A stretch of DNA of 64,000 bases, from assembly GCA_946699065.1 (NCBI GenBank), contig CAMPDV010000008.1:1488001-1552000 (forward strand), read 5' to 3'. The position numbers and the translations under genes were made by a program. The stretch is from Loxodes magnus (Eukaryota; Ciliophora; Karyorelictea; Loxodida; Loxodidae). Below, piece by piece: positions 38,022-49,280 of the stretch (the first letter of the stretch is position 1; each line of letters begins with the position of its first letter). The notes under the pieces are model-generated. The model saw nothing but the letters and a program-made list of their open reading frames with translations, ran no database searches and was not told the origin of the DNA.

Positions 38022-40280
38022 ATGGATTAGAAAATATAATCTCAATTTTAAAATTAAGAGATTTTAGGGGCTTCTGATGTTGAGGCTTGAGGAGATAGTG
38101 ATTTTAATGTGGGGGATAGTAATAAATATGTTTTCTGTGGTAGAAATGAATAAGATAATAAATAGAGCAATGTAGAAGAATATTAAGTGTAAAAGTTTAT
38201 TTTTAGCTAATCTGAAATAAATTATTTTCAGAGTGAAGAAGGAAAATGTAAAATTAATCTTCAAGCTCAGTTATTAAATGTTAATTATGAACTTCATGAA
38301 ATAGTGTCTTAAGTAAGTAGCTTCGAATAAGATTGGTAATTATGTTTGCCTTAATAAACCTGAATTAAGCAAGAGATTAGTAATAGTGGCAAAGAGTATA
38401 ATGATTAAATGTTCTAGTAATAAAATCTTAATGACTATGATAGTAGTGAAGAACTTATAGCCTCAGATAAAAAATTAGTTTTTGTACAGTAGATTCATGT
38501 TATAACTGTTCAGTGAGAATGAAATTAAGAGAAAGATAAGTGAATTGCATATGATTTAAAAACTTCATAATAGATAGAACTTGCCTTCTAAATAGCATTT
38601 AAAAATAAGTTGAAGTTAAAAATAAAAGTCCTCGATAATGAATTTTACTATAAAATAGATTTTTAAGCAATGATTGAATAAGATAAAAACACTAAAACTT
38701 AAAGAAAAATAAGAAGGTAAACAAGAATCTAATACTTATGAGATAATTAGTTTGAATGGTAGTGATAAGAAGATAACAATTGAGTTTCATATAATTTCTA
38801 TTTATAACCTATAATAGAAGAAGCCTTTTTAAATAAAGAAGATATATGAATAAACATTCAATCAAATAAAACTAAAGAACTACTACCATTTGAAATTAAT
38901 CCATAGCACTATATTTAAAAAGGCATATTTTCAGATTATTCTAGAATGATGAAAAGAGTTTAAAGAAAATAGCAGATTACTTTATAAGACAATCCAATGT
39001 GATAATGGCTAGATGATAATCAAAAATGAAACAATTTTGATGAGCAGAGTCAGAAGGAAATAGATTAAAAATATAATGAATACTTAGCATAGAAGCTAGA
39101 TTAATTTAGTAATTAATAAATATACTATAGTGATATTGATTTTACATAGATGAAAATATAAAGGGATAATAAGCAAAGACCTATTTAAAGATATTTTCTA
39201 AATAAGTAGGAGTCAAGCCATCAATGATTTTGAAAAGAAGATAAAAATTATATAAAATACGAAGAATCAGTTAATTAAAAGATAGAAAAAGCTTTTCTAG
39301 ATAAAGAAAAAAATGTAAATATCGTTATAGATGAAAAATAATACTCTATTGACTTTAACTAAATGAAATAAGAAAACATAAAAACATAATTTAAAAGATA
39401 AATTGTAAGAGCAATGCCTTTAGCACCAGTAGGAGTAATATTTGTAAAGGGAAATCAATAAAAAGTTGTTAATTTTCTTTAATTTATTGAGGATCAAAAA
39501 GGCATGCAATAAGTTGAAGTAATGGATTATCAAAAAGCTATTACCATTGCTGAAAAATATAAGCTACTCTTAACGATAGTTAATAGTAGAATTGTACTAT
39601 AAGGATATAAAGATAAAGTTTAGAAAGGAGTTTTTAAACTTTTAAAGTTAAACTCTTAGATCGCATAATAGATAAGGAAGTAAATGAATTATCCAAAATT
39701 CTGAAAATGACCTTTTGAAGGGTGATATTTAGAGTAAGAATGTAAAGAAAATCCAAAAATATGAAATTATATAGCGAATCAAATGAGTGATATAAAGAAC
39801 AGAATAAAGATTACTTAAATAACAATCATTTAGAATAAGATACTTTATAAAAAGTTTGTGGATGAGCTTGAAACTTTGAATTAATTATATAATTAGAGAA
39901 CTCACGTTTATTAATTATTTCATGGAACTGGAAAAGTATCTCCATAAGTAATTTGCAAAAGTGAAATTGGATTTGACACAAAATATTCAAAATCTTCGAA
40001 TTTATATGGATAAGGAATTTATTTTGCTAATAAAGCAGCTTTTTCTTATAAAAAGTACGGGTATAAAAAGGAAGGTTAATATTAGCTTCTATTATGTACT
40101 GTTATCGTTGGAGAATCATATTTAGTATCTAATAAAGTTAACCATCCTCCAGATAATCCTCATTTTGCAGAATTTCGAAAGCGATATGATTCAGTTTATA
40201 ATGGGGATGGCGTTTATGTAATTTTCGAAAACGGGAGAGCTTATCCTTCTTTTTTGATTACTTATGATATAATATGCTGA
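38022..40280 (+). CDS. WWE(x4)-PARP, predicted mono-ADP-ribosyltransferase (752 aa)
   Basis: A single continuous frame from ATG 38022 to TGA 40278-40280. Four WWE domains in tandem begin near residues 164 (QWEWNQEKDKWIAYD), 241 (FEWQWQEDNNWVSY), 325 (MWQWLDDNQKW) and 400 (HQWFWKEDKNYIKYEE). Each is followed by IE-A, and most by a Y-x-IDF-x-M block with a basic end (YSIDFNQMKQENIKT in the last). WWE domains bind ADP-ribose units of poly-ADP-ribose. The C-terminus is a PARP catalytic domain: FHGTG with His634, YGQGIYFANKAA with Tyr667, and AYPSFLITY placing Leu745 where PARP1 has Glu. H-Y-L predicts mono-ADP-ribosylation, as in the PARP10/14 group. Many Trp, including several in the WWE cores, are TGA, the last about 165 codons before the end. 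Confidence 0.92.
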
Positions 40281-41246
40281 TCTATAATTAATTAATTATC
40301 TATTTTAGCATTAATTTAATTTTTCTATCCCTAGTAAAAGAGATAGCGATAATATGATAAGTCATTTAAGTTTTGTTAATTAATATTAAACTATTATTAT
40401 AAAATTAATAGAGAAGTTATGCTACATATCTTTGAAGATAGTGCCAACCTCATTTTATATTATAAATTATTCATAAAATCATTCTAACTTAATCTTTTCA
40501 AAAAATTAAACTTAATTTATTTTCTATCTAAGCAAGATAGCCTTTTATCTTATTTAGTGGAAATTAAATTATTTTTTCAATCCTTTTTTCCTTTTTCTTT
40601 TCTATTTTATAGTCTAACTTCTTTAATAAAAATTCTAAGATACATCATATTATTGATTTACCTACTGATATTAAACTAATAAAATAATATTTAAATAATT
40701 ATAATTTTAATTAGTGACTTAGAAATAGAAAACTTAAATAGGTTAGATTTATTATTCTTATCTTACTTTATAGTTAACGAAATAAACCATCTCTGTTTCT
40801 CCTTAGCTAAATTGGGGTCAATCTATTTATAGTTAATTAATACTTTATACAGTTTACTTTACTCTAAAATTAAGTTTCATTATATTTATGAACTAGCAAC
40901 AAAGAAATAAATGTAATAACTTAAATTAGAATTATAAACTTCTATTAATTAGCTTGTTAAGCAGAACTTAATTATATAAATATAGACTGATATACATTAA
41001 AGGCTTTAATAAATAACTTAAATAATTAAAGTATAGATGCTTTATTGCTATTATTTCTAAATATAACTATATTATTTATCTTTATTTAGTTTATCTCCTA
41101 TTTTAGTTTTATTGTTTTTCTCTGTTTATATGCATTAGTTAATAATTTATAAGAGTTATATATTTTACTAAAATAATTCCCTTTATTCAATTTTAATGAG
41201 ATTTAAGTCTCTCAAATGTTCTTAAGAAATAGCCTTTTACCTTAAT
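40281..41246. other. intergenic, no gene recognised
   Basis: AT-rich stretch between the PARP gene and the retroelement block. Nothing supported. Confidence 0.45.
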
Positions 41247-42127
41247 AATAATAATGAAATTAAAATGTTCAACAGTGCCAATCTGGACACCGTTTAAAAT
41301 AAGTTGTTTTATCGGGAACATTTCTCATCATTCTTGACTTTCTAATGAAATTATCTTCACTAAGGTCTTCTCAGTTTCTTTGATTTCTTGTTCTTATTAT
41401 TTCAAAAGGTACTTCACATTATTTTCTTCTGTAAATATCTCCATGCTAGTTGCAATAGAGCCTCGTGTACTTTTCTTATTCTTTACGCCAAAATTTTTTC
41501 TTGAAATTCTAAAATTTTTAGCAATTCTTGTACAAATGTCACTTACTATTACAGTAGTAGCATTTTTTTCTTACTTATCCGATTGGTTTTCGATTTATAA
41601 CCTCTTTTTATTCTATCTCCATCTAATTTGTCTAATTAGTTATGTTTGTGTTAATATTGTTTTGCTTAATAAACTCCAACTCTTGTTTTTATACGATATT
41701 TCCAAGCCTTGCTGTTTCTTATCTATGTTCAGTTTAAATGTTCCAATATGCTTGGAGTTCCCTTTCTTAATTAATAATTCTAATCTCCAAGTTATCTTAT
41801 CCAAGCGATAATAAGTTTCTTAGTTCTTAATTTTCCAAATTAAGCACTTTAATCTCTTCCTAGAGATTGGATATTTCAAACACTAACTGTTAAATATTGA
41901 TTTCCTTTTTAATTATCTTTAATGGAAGTTATTTTCCTGTTATTATATTAGATTCTTTTCTTTTTATTACTTTAGGAGGTATTTATTATAGTTATTAGGT
42001 TCTTTATTAGTTTTGTAAGTGGGGAGAAGAAGGCTCTTGATACTTTTTTTATGCCTGCTTTTTTCTCTAGAGTTTTTTTCTCTTCTTTGCTCAATAAAAA
42101 GCCGGGAAGAAGATTTTAAGACTCCAT
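41247..42127 (-). mobile_element. ORF1-only retroelement, copy G (near-identical to copy F)
   Basis: Same structure as 22,553-23,430: a coiled coil, then CCHC knuckle CYYCNSKWHLYKNC and a basic tail, all on the - strand. The two copies differ by only scattered bases over about 880 bp. The initiating ATGGAG (42127-42122) is kept here but opens a frame different from the coil frame, so a frame change follows. The 3' end has a (TTA)-type tail at 41,247. It abuts the LINE fragment that begins at about 42,140. Confidence 0.8.
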
Positions 42128-42139
42128 TTTTCCATTTTA

Positions 42140-43105
42140 CCTTAATTATGTTTATTCTGTTTTGATTAAGGAATTTTTATTTCTTTCTTTATCAAGATTT
42201 ATTAAAGGATATGAAGAAACGTAAGTAGGAACAATTTTAGCAGTCGGGAACAAAACAAATAGAAGTAACTTGCAAAATGATAACTAAGATGATTTAAGAG
42301 GGAGTAATACCTTAGGAGATGAAATAATAATGCATAATATTAAAAAAAGAAAGAAGGATAGATGAACCCATGACCTATAGACCAATCTCTTTATTGGATC
42401 ATGCTTTAAAATTTGTAAAAGCATGAATTAGCAATTGTAAGGATATCTTCATAATGATGAAAGCGAATACTAATATGGCTTCGAAAAAAAAGATAAATCG
42501 TGCACATTATAAATCGTCAATCTAAGAACAGTATAGGATAATCAATGTGGAACAAAAAAGATGTTTTTGTAATATTTGTTGGTATAAAAAAGCTTATGAT
42601 TCAGTGCAAAGAAAAGATATATGATAAATCCTAAACGATCTAAAAGAACTGAAATAGATAACTAAACTTCTAGAAAACTTCTATTGTGAAGAAGAAATTT
42701 AACTGAAAATCAATTATTAAATAGCAAATGCATTCGCGACAAATAAAGAATTAAAAAAGGGAAGCTTAACCTCACCAAGACTATTTAACTTGATAATAGC
42801 AAGACTTCTCCATAGCTTGGAAGATTAAAGGATAGGAATTACAATATACTATAAAAATGAAGAGGGATGAACATAAGAAATGTATGCAGGATTTTTTGCA
42901 AACGCAGATGACCTTGCTTTAATAAACTGGGAATAGTTAAAGGAAGTAATGAAAATTTAACCTAATAGGTAGAAAAATAGAAATTAGAAATTGCAGATAT
43001 AACAAAATGAATGAATGAAAAGCAACAAAAAATATTAACTGAGAAAATATTGGAAATAAAATCAAGGTGAGAAATTTAAGGATCGAAAGAGCAACAACCT
43101 TTTAG
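42140..43105 (+). mobile_element. LINE ORF2 reverse transcriptase core, decayed
   Basis: Reverse transcriptase motifs appear in order: TYRPISLLDHALKF at about 42,371, KKAYDSV at 42,586 (catalytic Asp of motif A), GSLTSPRLFNLIIARL at about 42,760 and ADDLALIN at 42,904 (the DD of motif C). Read with TGA as Trp and TAA/TAG as Gln. Frame slips mark it as dead. It continues after an insertion at 44,030. The 5' end, including any endonuclease, is missing, as expected for a truncated non-LTR copy. Confidence 0.8.
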
Positions 43106-43123
43106 TACCTAGGTCATATAATA
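43106..43123. repeat. 18-bp target-site duplication, left copy
   Basis: TACCTAGGTCATATAATA here is repeated exactly at 44,012-44,029, flanking the inserted ORF1-only element. Both copies belong to the LINE coding sequence (YLGHII motif). Confidence 0.8.
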
Positions 43124-44011
43124 ATAATAAATAAAATTGTTTAGAGGTCTTCTTGAATTTTCACCAATTTCCCTCTTTCCAACCAGGATAATCTGGTAGA
43201 TAAAAAGAAAAGTTTATAGTTTCATTTTTATTTTTCCTTGTCTTAAATCATGTATTTCTCTTCTCTCTCCATCTTTCATCCATCTATCTTTCTACTATTC
43301 TTTTGGCACTTGTCTCTTTAATTTGATAAATAGATTCTCTCTCAGTAATATAAATTCTTTCTGTCAGTTTGTTAATTCTATAATTAAATTAATTCTTGAA
43401 TACATAAAAGTTTCTATATTATTTGCATTAATGTCCTTTTTTCTTGTAGAAATAACATTTTTTGCTCTTTTTGTATTCTGATAAATTTTTGTCTTTTTTC
43501 AATTTCTATTTGACAACTTTGCTAATTATTTTAAGACTGTTCTTAAATTTGATTTTGCTCCAATATCGCAATTGGCTCCGGTTATTATGCACTTTCTGTT
43601 TATTTATTAATTATGATTATTTGTCTTATTTAATTTACTATATTTGCTAAGAGCAGGAGTTTGAGTATTTCAATAGGCATCCATTTCTCTTTCTTATTTA
43701 ATTAATCTGTCTTCAATTTTTTTCACGAATCTCTATCAATATTTGATTTTACTCCTAAAGCTTTTTAAATTTATTAAGCAAAATTTGTACTAATTCTGTA
43801 AGTTATTCAATGCTAATTTGATTCTCACTGAGATTAATTTCTGAAAGATCTTATTCAACTGGAGTTTTTTATTACTTCTGGTGGTGTGGACATTATTTCC
43901 TCGGTTTTGATTGTTTCTACTTTTTTTCTTCAGATTCTTATTAATTTACCTTTCTAGTTTTATTCGGTAAAAAAGCTGGGCTTCATTTTTTTTGTTTACA
44001 AAATCTTTAAT
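43124..44011 (-). mobile_element. ORF1-only retroelement, copy E, inserted in the LINE
   Basis: The - strand starts near 44,011 with a short A-rich leader and ATG (MKPSFFTE). It then has a coiled coil (LSENQISIEQLTELVQIL), a damaged knuckle CYFYKKKGHQCKQY and a terminal YLPDYPGWKEGNWWKF, and ends in a run of TTA repeats at 43,124. With the flanking 18-bp duplication this is the clearest complete unit of the family: about 890 bp, with no reverse transcriptase of its own. Confidence 0.8.
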
Positions 44012-44029
44012 TACCTAGGTCATATAATA
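44012..44029. repeat. 18-bp target-site duplication, right copy
   Basis: Exact repeat of 43,106-43,123. The LINE frame resumes directly after it (EENISFEKHMENRLEAA). Confidence 0.8.
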
Positions 44030-45395
44030 GAAGAGAATATCAGTTTTGAAAAACACATGGAGAATAGACTAGAAGCAGCATAAAAGATATAAGCATGGTT
44101 ACTGGGAAAAATAACAATGAATAAGGGATTAACACCATATAATGTAGGAATAATGATGAAAACCTTCGTAATCTCAGTTTAAGTGATCCCATATTACGAA
44201 TAATTCGTAGGAAAATAAGTGATAGAGACATTAGAAATAATATAGAAAAGACCTTTACGAGCTTTCGTAGATGCCCCTTTAAGTTTAAAATGAGATGTTA
44301 CAATATAAACTGTAGTTATAAAATTCAAACACTACCTATGACAGAAAACGTTGAGATTAAGAGTCAGAATAATAGAAACTAAGGAAAAACATTAGCCAGA
44401 TTAATGTTCAGCCTAAGTAAGGAAGAGAGCTTTATATTTGAATAATATTGCACGGCAATAAAATTATAATTATGAATTAAGAACAAAGAAATATTTATAG
44501 ATGATGGTAATAATAATTAAAAAAGAAAGAAAAACACAAATCGTGCAATATGAGAACATAGAGTATACGTAGAAGATAGAGAAAGGATGGAGTAAAGGAT
44601 AGCAACATTACAGTATAGAAAAAACATGATTTGATGAATATGTAATAGGATCACCCAACTATCTAAAATACTATAAAAATAGAAAAGAAAAAATATGCAA
44701 CATATTTAGAATAAGAACGAGATGTATTTGGAGCTAGGATTGCTTAAAAGAAAGACACCTAGTTGTGACAAATCAATATCCTTTCTGTAATGATACAAGA
44801 GAAAAGAAAGGCATATCATAGAAAAATGTTCAAAATAGAATACAAAGAAGGAAGATAAATATTTATTTGAAATCTAAGAGTAATAGGAATAGAGAAATAA
44901 GGAATGGAATTATTTTATATAATATGAGATCTCAAATTCGAGAAATTCATTAGAGCCTAAGAAGAGTGAAAAAATCTAAAGCTGATTTGATAATAAAAGG
45001 TGATATCAAAGGTATAATAGAAAAAAGGAAAAAAAGATACATAGAAAAGAAAATTGAATGAAAAAAATAGAAAAATACTATAGAGCAGGAAAAAGATATT
45101 TTTTATGAGTTTATAAAGGCTTGATTAAGAAGAAAATAATTTAAAAAATTAGCAAGATATATAAGAAAAAATAAAGGAAGCTTGCAATAAAGATCTAATA
45201 AAGTGTAGATAGGTAGAAGACAAAAGAACAAGAGATAATTTAGAGGAAAATGATTAAGACATGCAATTAATAAGACAAGAATTTTTATTATCTAAAGGCT
45301 TACTTGAAGAAACGGACATATATTGAAATATGGAAAGAGTTGCGCACCAACGAGGTACTAAGCGCTCTATAATAAAATTTATTAATTATTATTAT
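44030..45395 (+). mobile_element. LINE ORF2 C-terminal part and 3' end
   Basis: Continues the interrupted element: YLGHII from the duplicated site, then FEKHMENRLEAAQKIQAWLG, the usual post-palm region of LINE reverse transcriptases. A later Cys/His cluster NQYPFCNDTREKKG with HIIEKC resembles the C-terminal zinc knuckle of LINE ORF2. A Lys/Arg-rich tail runs to about 45.3 kb. The element ends with the hairpin GAGTTGCGCACC ... GCGCTC (about 45,341-45,372) and TATAATAAAATTTATT. A close copy of the last 500 bases is at 62.19-62.72 kb on the other strand. Confidence 0.8.
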
Positions 45396-46579
45396 TTAGA
45401 AAAAATAATTTAGTACTTTAGAAATAAAGCTTTTAGTTTATTTTTATTAAGATATTTCCTTCAAGAATAAGAAAAGCTGCATATAAGTTATATAAGTTCT
45501 ACTAATATTCTTATATTGTAATTCTAAATAAAAAATGAATACATTTTATTAAGATAGCTTATACAATTTCTAATATACCATAATTCTAAATAATTATAAA
45601 ACACTTAAATTGCTTTTTTCTATTTAATTTTCAGATTTATAGACTCAGCATACTGTTTATTATATGATATCATTTGAATATATCTTATAGAATTAAATAA
45701 TAGTTAAGAAAATAACAAAATTTAAAAATATACTTTCGTAAAGAACATAAAGCAAAAATAGAAGAATTAAAAGATTTAAAAAAATGAGACAAAAAATAAA
45801 ATTTGAATGAATAAAATATTAGAATAAATTAATTATAAATTAGACTATAAAAAGATATAATATTATAATATGCTTTATAATTAATAATTCATTAATTAAT
45901 TTATAATATCTTTAGACTAAGTATTTATATTCTTTATAAATAGTATAAAATAAAAATTTTAGTAAAGAATAAAGTATATTAAATAAATTTATTAGGTAAG
46001 GGAAATAAAATTAAAAATAAGTTTATTCTAAATATATTAATTTTTAATTTATCAAAGCTTATCTAGTTTTTTAGCAATTTACTTGTAAGGAAACATAATT
46101 AATTTATATTAATTAAGATTATTATGAATTTATATTAAATGGCTTTTGATAATTAGATAGAGTCTTATATAGATTGATAAATAGATTGCATATCTTCTTA
46201 TATAGCACTTAATATAAATAATGCTTTACTTTTTTAATTTTAAAATAGCAAGCAACTTATATCTAGATATTTTACTACATCTCATTCTTTTGCTTAGCTT
46301 ATTAGAATCTTTATTTTATAGTTAAAATTTAAGAATATTTACAAGTATCCTACAACTTAAAAATGGACAGAGTAACTTAGTTAAGATATAATAAAATTAG
46401 AAAATGAGGATTTAAATAGATAATTAAAGAATATATCCTTAATACATGTACAGTTTAAGAGGCTTTAATTTAAATTATAAGGATATTAGTTTAAAAGTAT
46501 TACTTTGCTATACTATAAACACTAAATATTGATTTAATAGCTACTAATAAAAGAAATATTAAATCATTCATCATAAATA
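45396..46579. other. AT-rich spacer, no gene recognised
   Basis: About 1.2 kb with no supported frame. It separates two LINE 3' ends of opposite orientation. Confidence 0.4.
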
Positions 46580-46885
46580 AATGAGATTATAGAGCGCATA
46601 GCACCTCAATGGTGCGTTGCTCTTTAATAAAGATTTTTAAAGTTAAAAAAATTCCTTGTTGAAGTCTTTCACAGTGCTAGCATTCCTTGTTATTTCTATT
46701 TTCTATAGGACTGCAATTGGAATGCTGCCCTAAGAGACCTTAGTATCTGGCATCTTTTGTCATTAATGCTACTTGATGCCTCCTTGATCTTGTTTTCTCT
46801 TCTCTTGGCTGGTTCTTAACCTATGGGGCACTTCCTGGTACCAGAGTTTAAATTAGTTTCAGTTGGAGGATTGCTCCTCCCTATT
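46580..46885 (-). mobile_element. LINE 3'-end fragment with hairpin
   Basis: The - strand hairpin GAGCAACGCACC ... GTGCTATGCGCTC (46,620-46,588) followed by TATAATCTCATTTATT matches the LINE terminus. Upstream (46,640-46,880) is a comparatively GC-rich piece that reads with coding composition on the - strand (EASSINDKRCQILRSLRAAF) and may be LINE-derived. Confidence 0.5.
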
Positions 46886-47108
46886 TATTTATATATAATA
46901 TAATAATCATAAATAGAATTCATAAAAAGGCTTTAAAATAGCTTAGCAAAATCAAAATTAACTAATTAAATATCTGTTGGGATATCCACTATTTATATAA
47001 TTATTTATTGGTTACACTAAAATAAACTACTAAACATTATTTAAACAAATAGCAATTAGTTGCTTTTAATTTATCTTTTATGGCTTTAATCTTATTAAAA
47101 ATAATAAA

Positions 47109-47180
47109 TTCCGCATCCGGGGCTTGAACCCGGGTCTTTCGGGTGAGAGCCGAATATCCTAACCACTAGACTAATGCGGA
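47109..47180 (-). tRNA. tRNA-Glu(CUC): tRNA-Glu (CUC)
   Basis: The - strand cloverleaf has acceptor TCCGCAT with ATGCGGA plus discriminator A, D-arm TAGTCTAGTGGTTAGGA, anticodon stem-loop TTCGGCTCTCACCCGAA (anticodon CTC) and T-arm GGGTTCAAGCCC. 72 nt, no encoded CCA, typical eukaryotic tRNA-Glu. Confidence 0.95.
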
Positions 47181-48240
47181 CTTATAACTAAAATTATAAG
47201 CTCTATTTAAAGAGATTAGATATAACAACTTAGCCTTATATTTAATACGTATAAGCATGACCATTTATATAAAAAGATAAAGGATAACTTAAAAAATCTT
47301 TAAGCTATAATAGATTTCTTTCTTCTCTGTATAAATAATATATTCATTATAGCAAAGTTTTTATAATATCTCAAAAGACATATTTAAGTGATCAAATATA
47401 GTAGATTATATGTATTATATGGCCTTTGTTAATTCCTAAAGCTATAACTTTTTAAATTTCTATCCCTTAAAAATTATTTTTTCTACTAAAGTTAGATAAA
47501 TTAGTTTAATAAACACTTATTATAACCCTTTAAGTTAAATGACTATTTGGAGTTAGTTATAGATCTAAATTAAATAATTAAAATATTAGCTCTTTTATTT
47601 CTATTTTGTATTTTTTTATCTATCTAATTCGTAAATTGAATTAGCTATTTACACAACCTTGTTTTATAAAATCTAAAATAAAGTATTTTAACTAAACTGT
47701 TCAATAAATAGATTTAAATTACTAAATAAACAATAGTTATTTTTAGAATTATAATAGAGAATAATTTTAGAATAACTCCAATGGTATTTAAACTGCTTTT
47801 CTAAATATTACCTGCTTCCTACTTAAGGACAATTAATTTAATTAACTAAAATCATCTTGCTATTTAAAGTCAAATCAGTTAATTATTAAGTTCCTAGAAT
47901 CTAAAGCATAGAAATATGAATAGCATGAATTTTCTATTTCATAATATTTATTTAAACTACTTAAATTGAAGCATTCTAATTAAATAAATTAGCATATTTA
48001 AATCTTAAAGCTTGCATTCAGATAATGAAGATACAGTTTATTTATTCGCTATATTTAAAGTAACACTTGTTATCTGAGTATTAAGAACTAAAGATTTATT
48101 TCTATGAAGCAATATGATATAAATATTTAATAGCAGCAATGAAATAAATATAGGAGTGATTGCTAATAGTATTTAAGATATTAATATATACTAAACAATC
48201 AAGTACTAATGTATTATTTTATAGGTAATAATTAAAAAGA
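47181..48240. other. intergenic, no gene recognised
   Basis: About 1 kb of AT-rich DNA between tRNA-Glu and the GC-rich structured RNA. No supported feature. Confidence 0.4.
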
Positions 48241-48242
48241 TT

Positions 48243-48505
48243 GTGGGAGCTGAGATTGACCTTCTGGCTTTATGGCTAGGAACAAGTTCCTTTCCTATCG
48301 CTGAGAAAGTCCCTGGTCAAAGTCAACCTTTGCAAAGGAACGCCTTCCTCTTGATTATCCACTCCTGATAGGGGCTTGAAGCCTGGCTGCCCATAGCGAT
48401 GGAGCTCCCTGGCAGCTGCTTTTCGAAAGCAACAGGATATCCCCGTTATCCCATGAAGGGAGTGTTGGGGTCGTTAAACTGCAAGAAAATGCAGTCCAAA
48501 ACTCT
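48243..48505 (+). ncRNA. GC-rich structured RNA, possibly RNase P/MRP-like
   Basis: A sharp GC-rich island in AT-rich DNA with no sustained reading frame. Three nested long-range helices are perfect or near perfect: GGGAGCT 48245-48251 with AGCTCCC 48413-48419, ATCGCT 48297-48302 with AGCGAT 48395-48400, and AGTCCCT 48308-48314 with AGGGGCT 48370-48376. The last pair sits in GAGAAAGTCCCTGG and GATAGGGGCTTGA, which resemble conserved regions I and V of RNase P/MRP RNA (helix P4). GGAACAAGTTCC is a local hairpin. TTTT at about 48,420-48,423, just past the outer helix, could terminate RNA polymerase III; GC-rich sequence with two more hairpins continues to 48,505. The space between the P4-like strands (about 55 nt) is short for either RNA, so identity is tentative. 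Confidence 0.5.
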
Positions 48506-49202
48506 TTAAGTTGAAATTAATTAATTATTTTATAGGTATTACTATCAAATTACATTAACTGATTTGTTCCAAGGAATAGGATCTTTTAATTTAAAGGAAG
48601 AACAAACAAAAGGAAAATTGAACAACGAAATTAAAAGAATAGCTGTAAGGAGTAAAGAGAAATAAATATGACAATAAAATACTTTCATTGAAACATATGA
48701 AAATACCTTTTATTTAGCATTTAAGTCCAAGTATTTATTAGTTATTACCAAAGAGGAGTTATGTTATATACTTAGACTTTAATAAATTAATTAATAATAT
48801 AAATAACTACATGCAAATAGGCTACCAAAGCTAATTAATTCAATACAAAGTTTATTTATTAAGCTTTGTTCATTCATTAAAAGCGTCTAAATTAAATGAA
48901 AAAATACCAGAAAATATATTCAAAAATTTTTGACTTAGCTAAATTCTAATATTTTTAAAAGCTTAATTTAATAACTTTGCCTTAGGATAAAATCATTTAT
49001 TTTGCTTATTTATTGATAAAAAGGAAGCTTAGTTGTAAAAATGAAATGAATAAAGTTCAATAAACAATTATATAAAACTAGTTGATGGCTTTATTAAATT
49101 TCATTTTTCAATTACTATTTTAAAAATAAATTGAATATAGATTTGTATTTAGTAATATAACTTGTTTCCTATTTATTAGTTTAAATGCTGGTTATTATAA
49201 AA
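48506..49202. other. intergenic, no gene recognised
   Basis: AT-rich DNA between the structured RNA and the broken Myb-like gene. Nothing supported. Confidence 0.4.
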
Positions 49203-49280
49203 ATGAAAGAAAGTAACCAAGCTGAAGATGAATGGTCACATGAGGAAGATTTATTTATTATATATATTAATATAAAATGA
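49203..49280 (+). pseudogene. Myb/SANT-like gene, 5' part, split by an insertion
   Basis: From ATG 49203 the frame reads MKESNQAEDEWSHEEDLFII, the start of a Myb/SANT repeat (acidic lead, W, EED). It then meets the ORF1-like element that begins at about 49,281. The second half of the repeat (KWTKIARHVNKTFYN, then QQIKRRW) is found 870 bases downstream at 50,155. Together they make one normal Myb repeat, but the halves join only with a one-base adjustment. Confidence 0.5.

Noticed and set aside
38064-38264. 66-aa - strand ORF
   Set aside because: It lies antisense within the N-terminal part of the WWE-PARP gene, which is one uninterrupted frame.
48301-48505. SRP RNA or U-snRNA identity for the GC-rich island
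   Set aside because: The SRP helix-8 GGAGCAGG/GNAR motifs, U1/U2/U4/U6 signature boxes and U3 boxes are absent. The P4-like boxes fit RNase P/MRP better.
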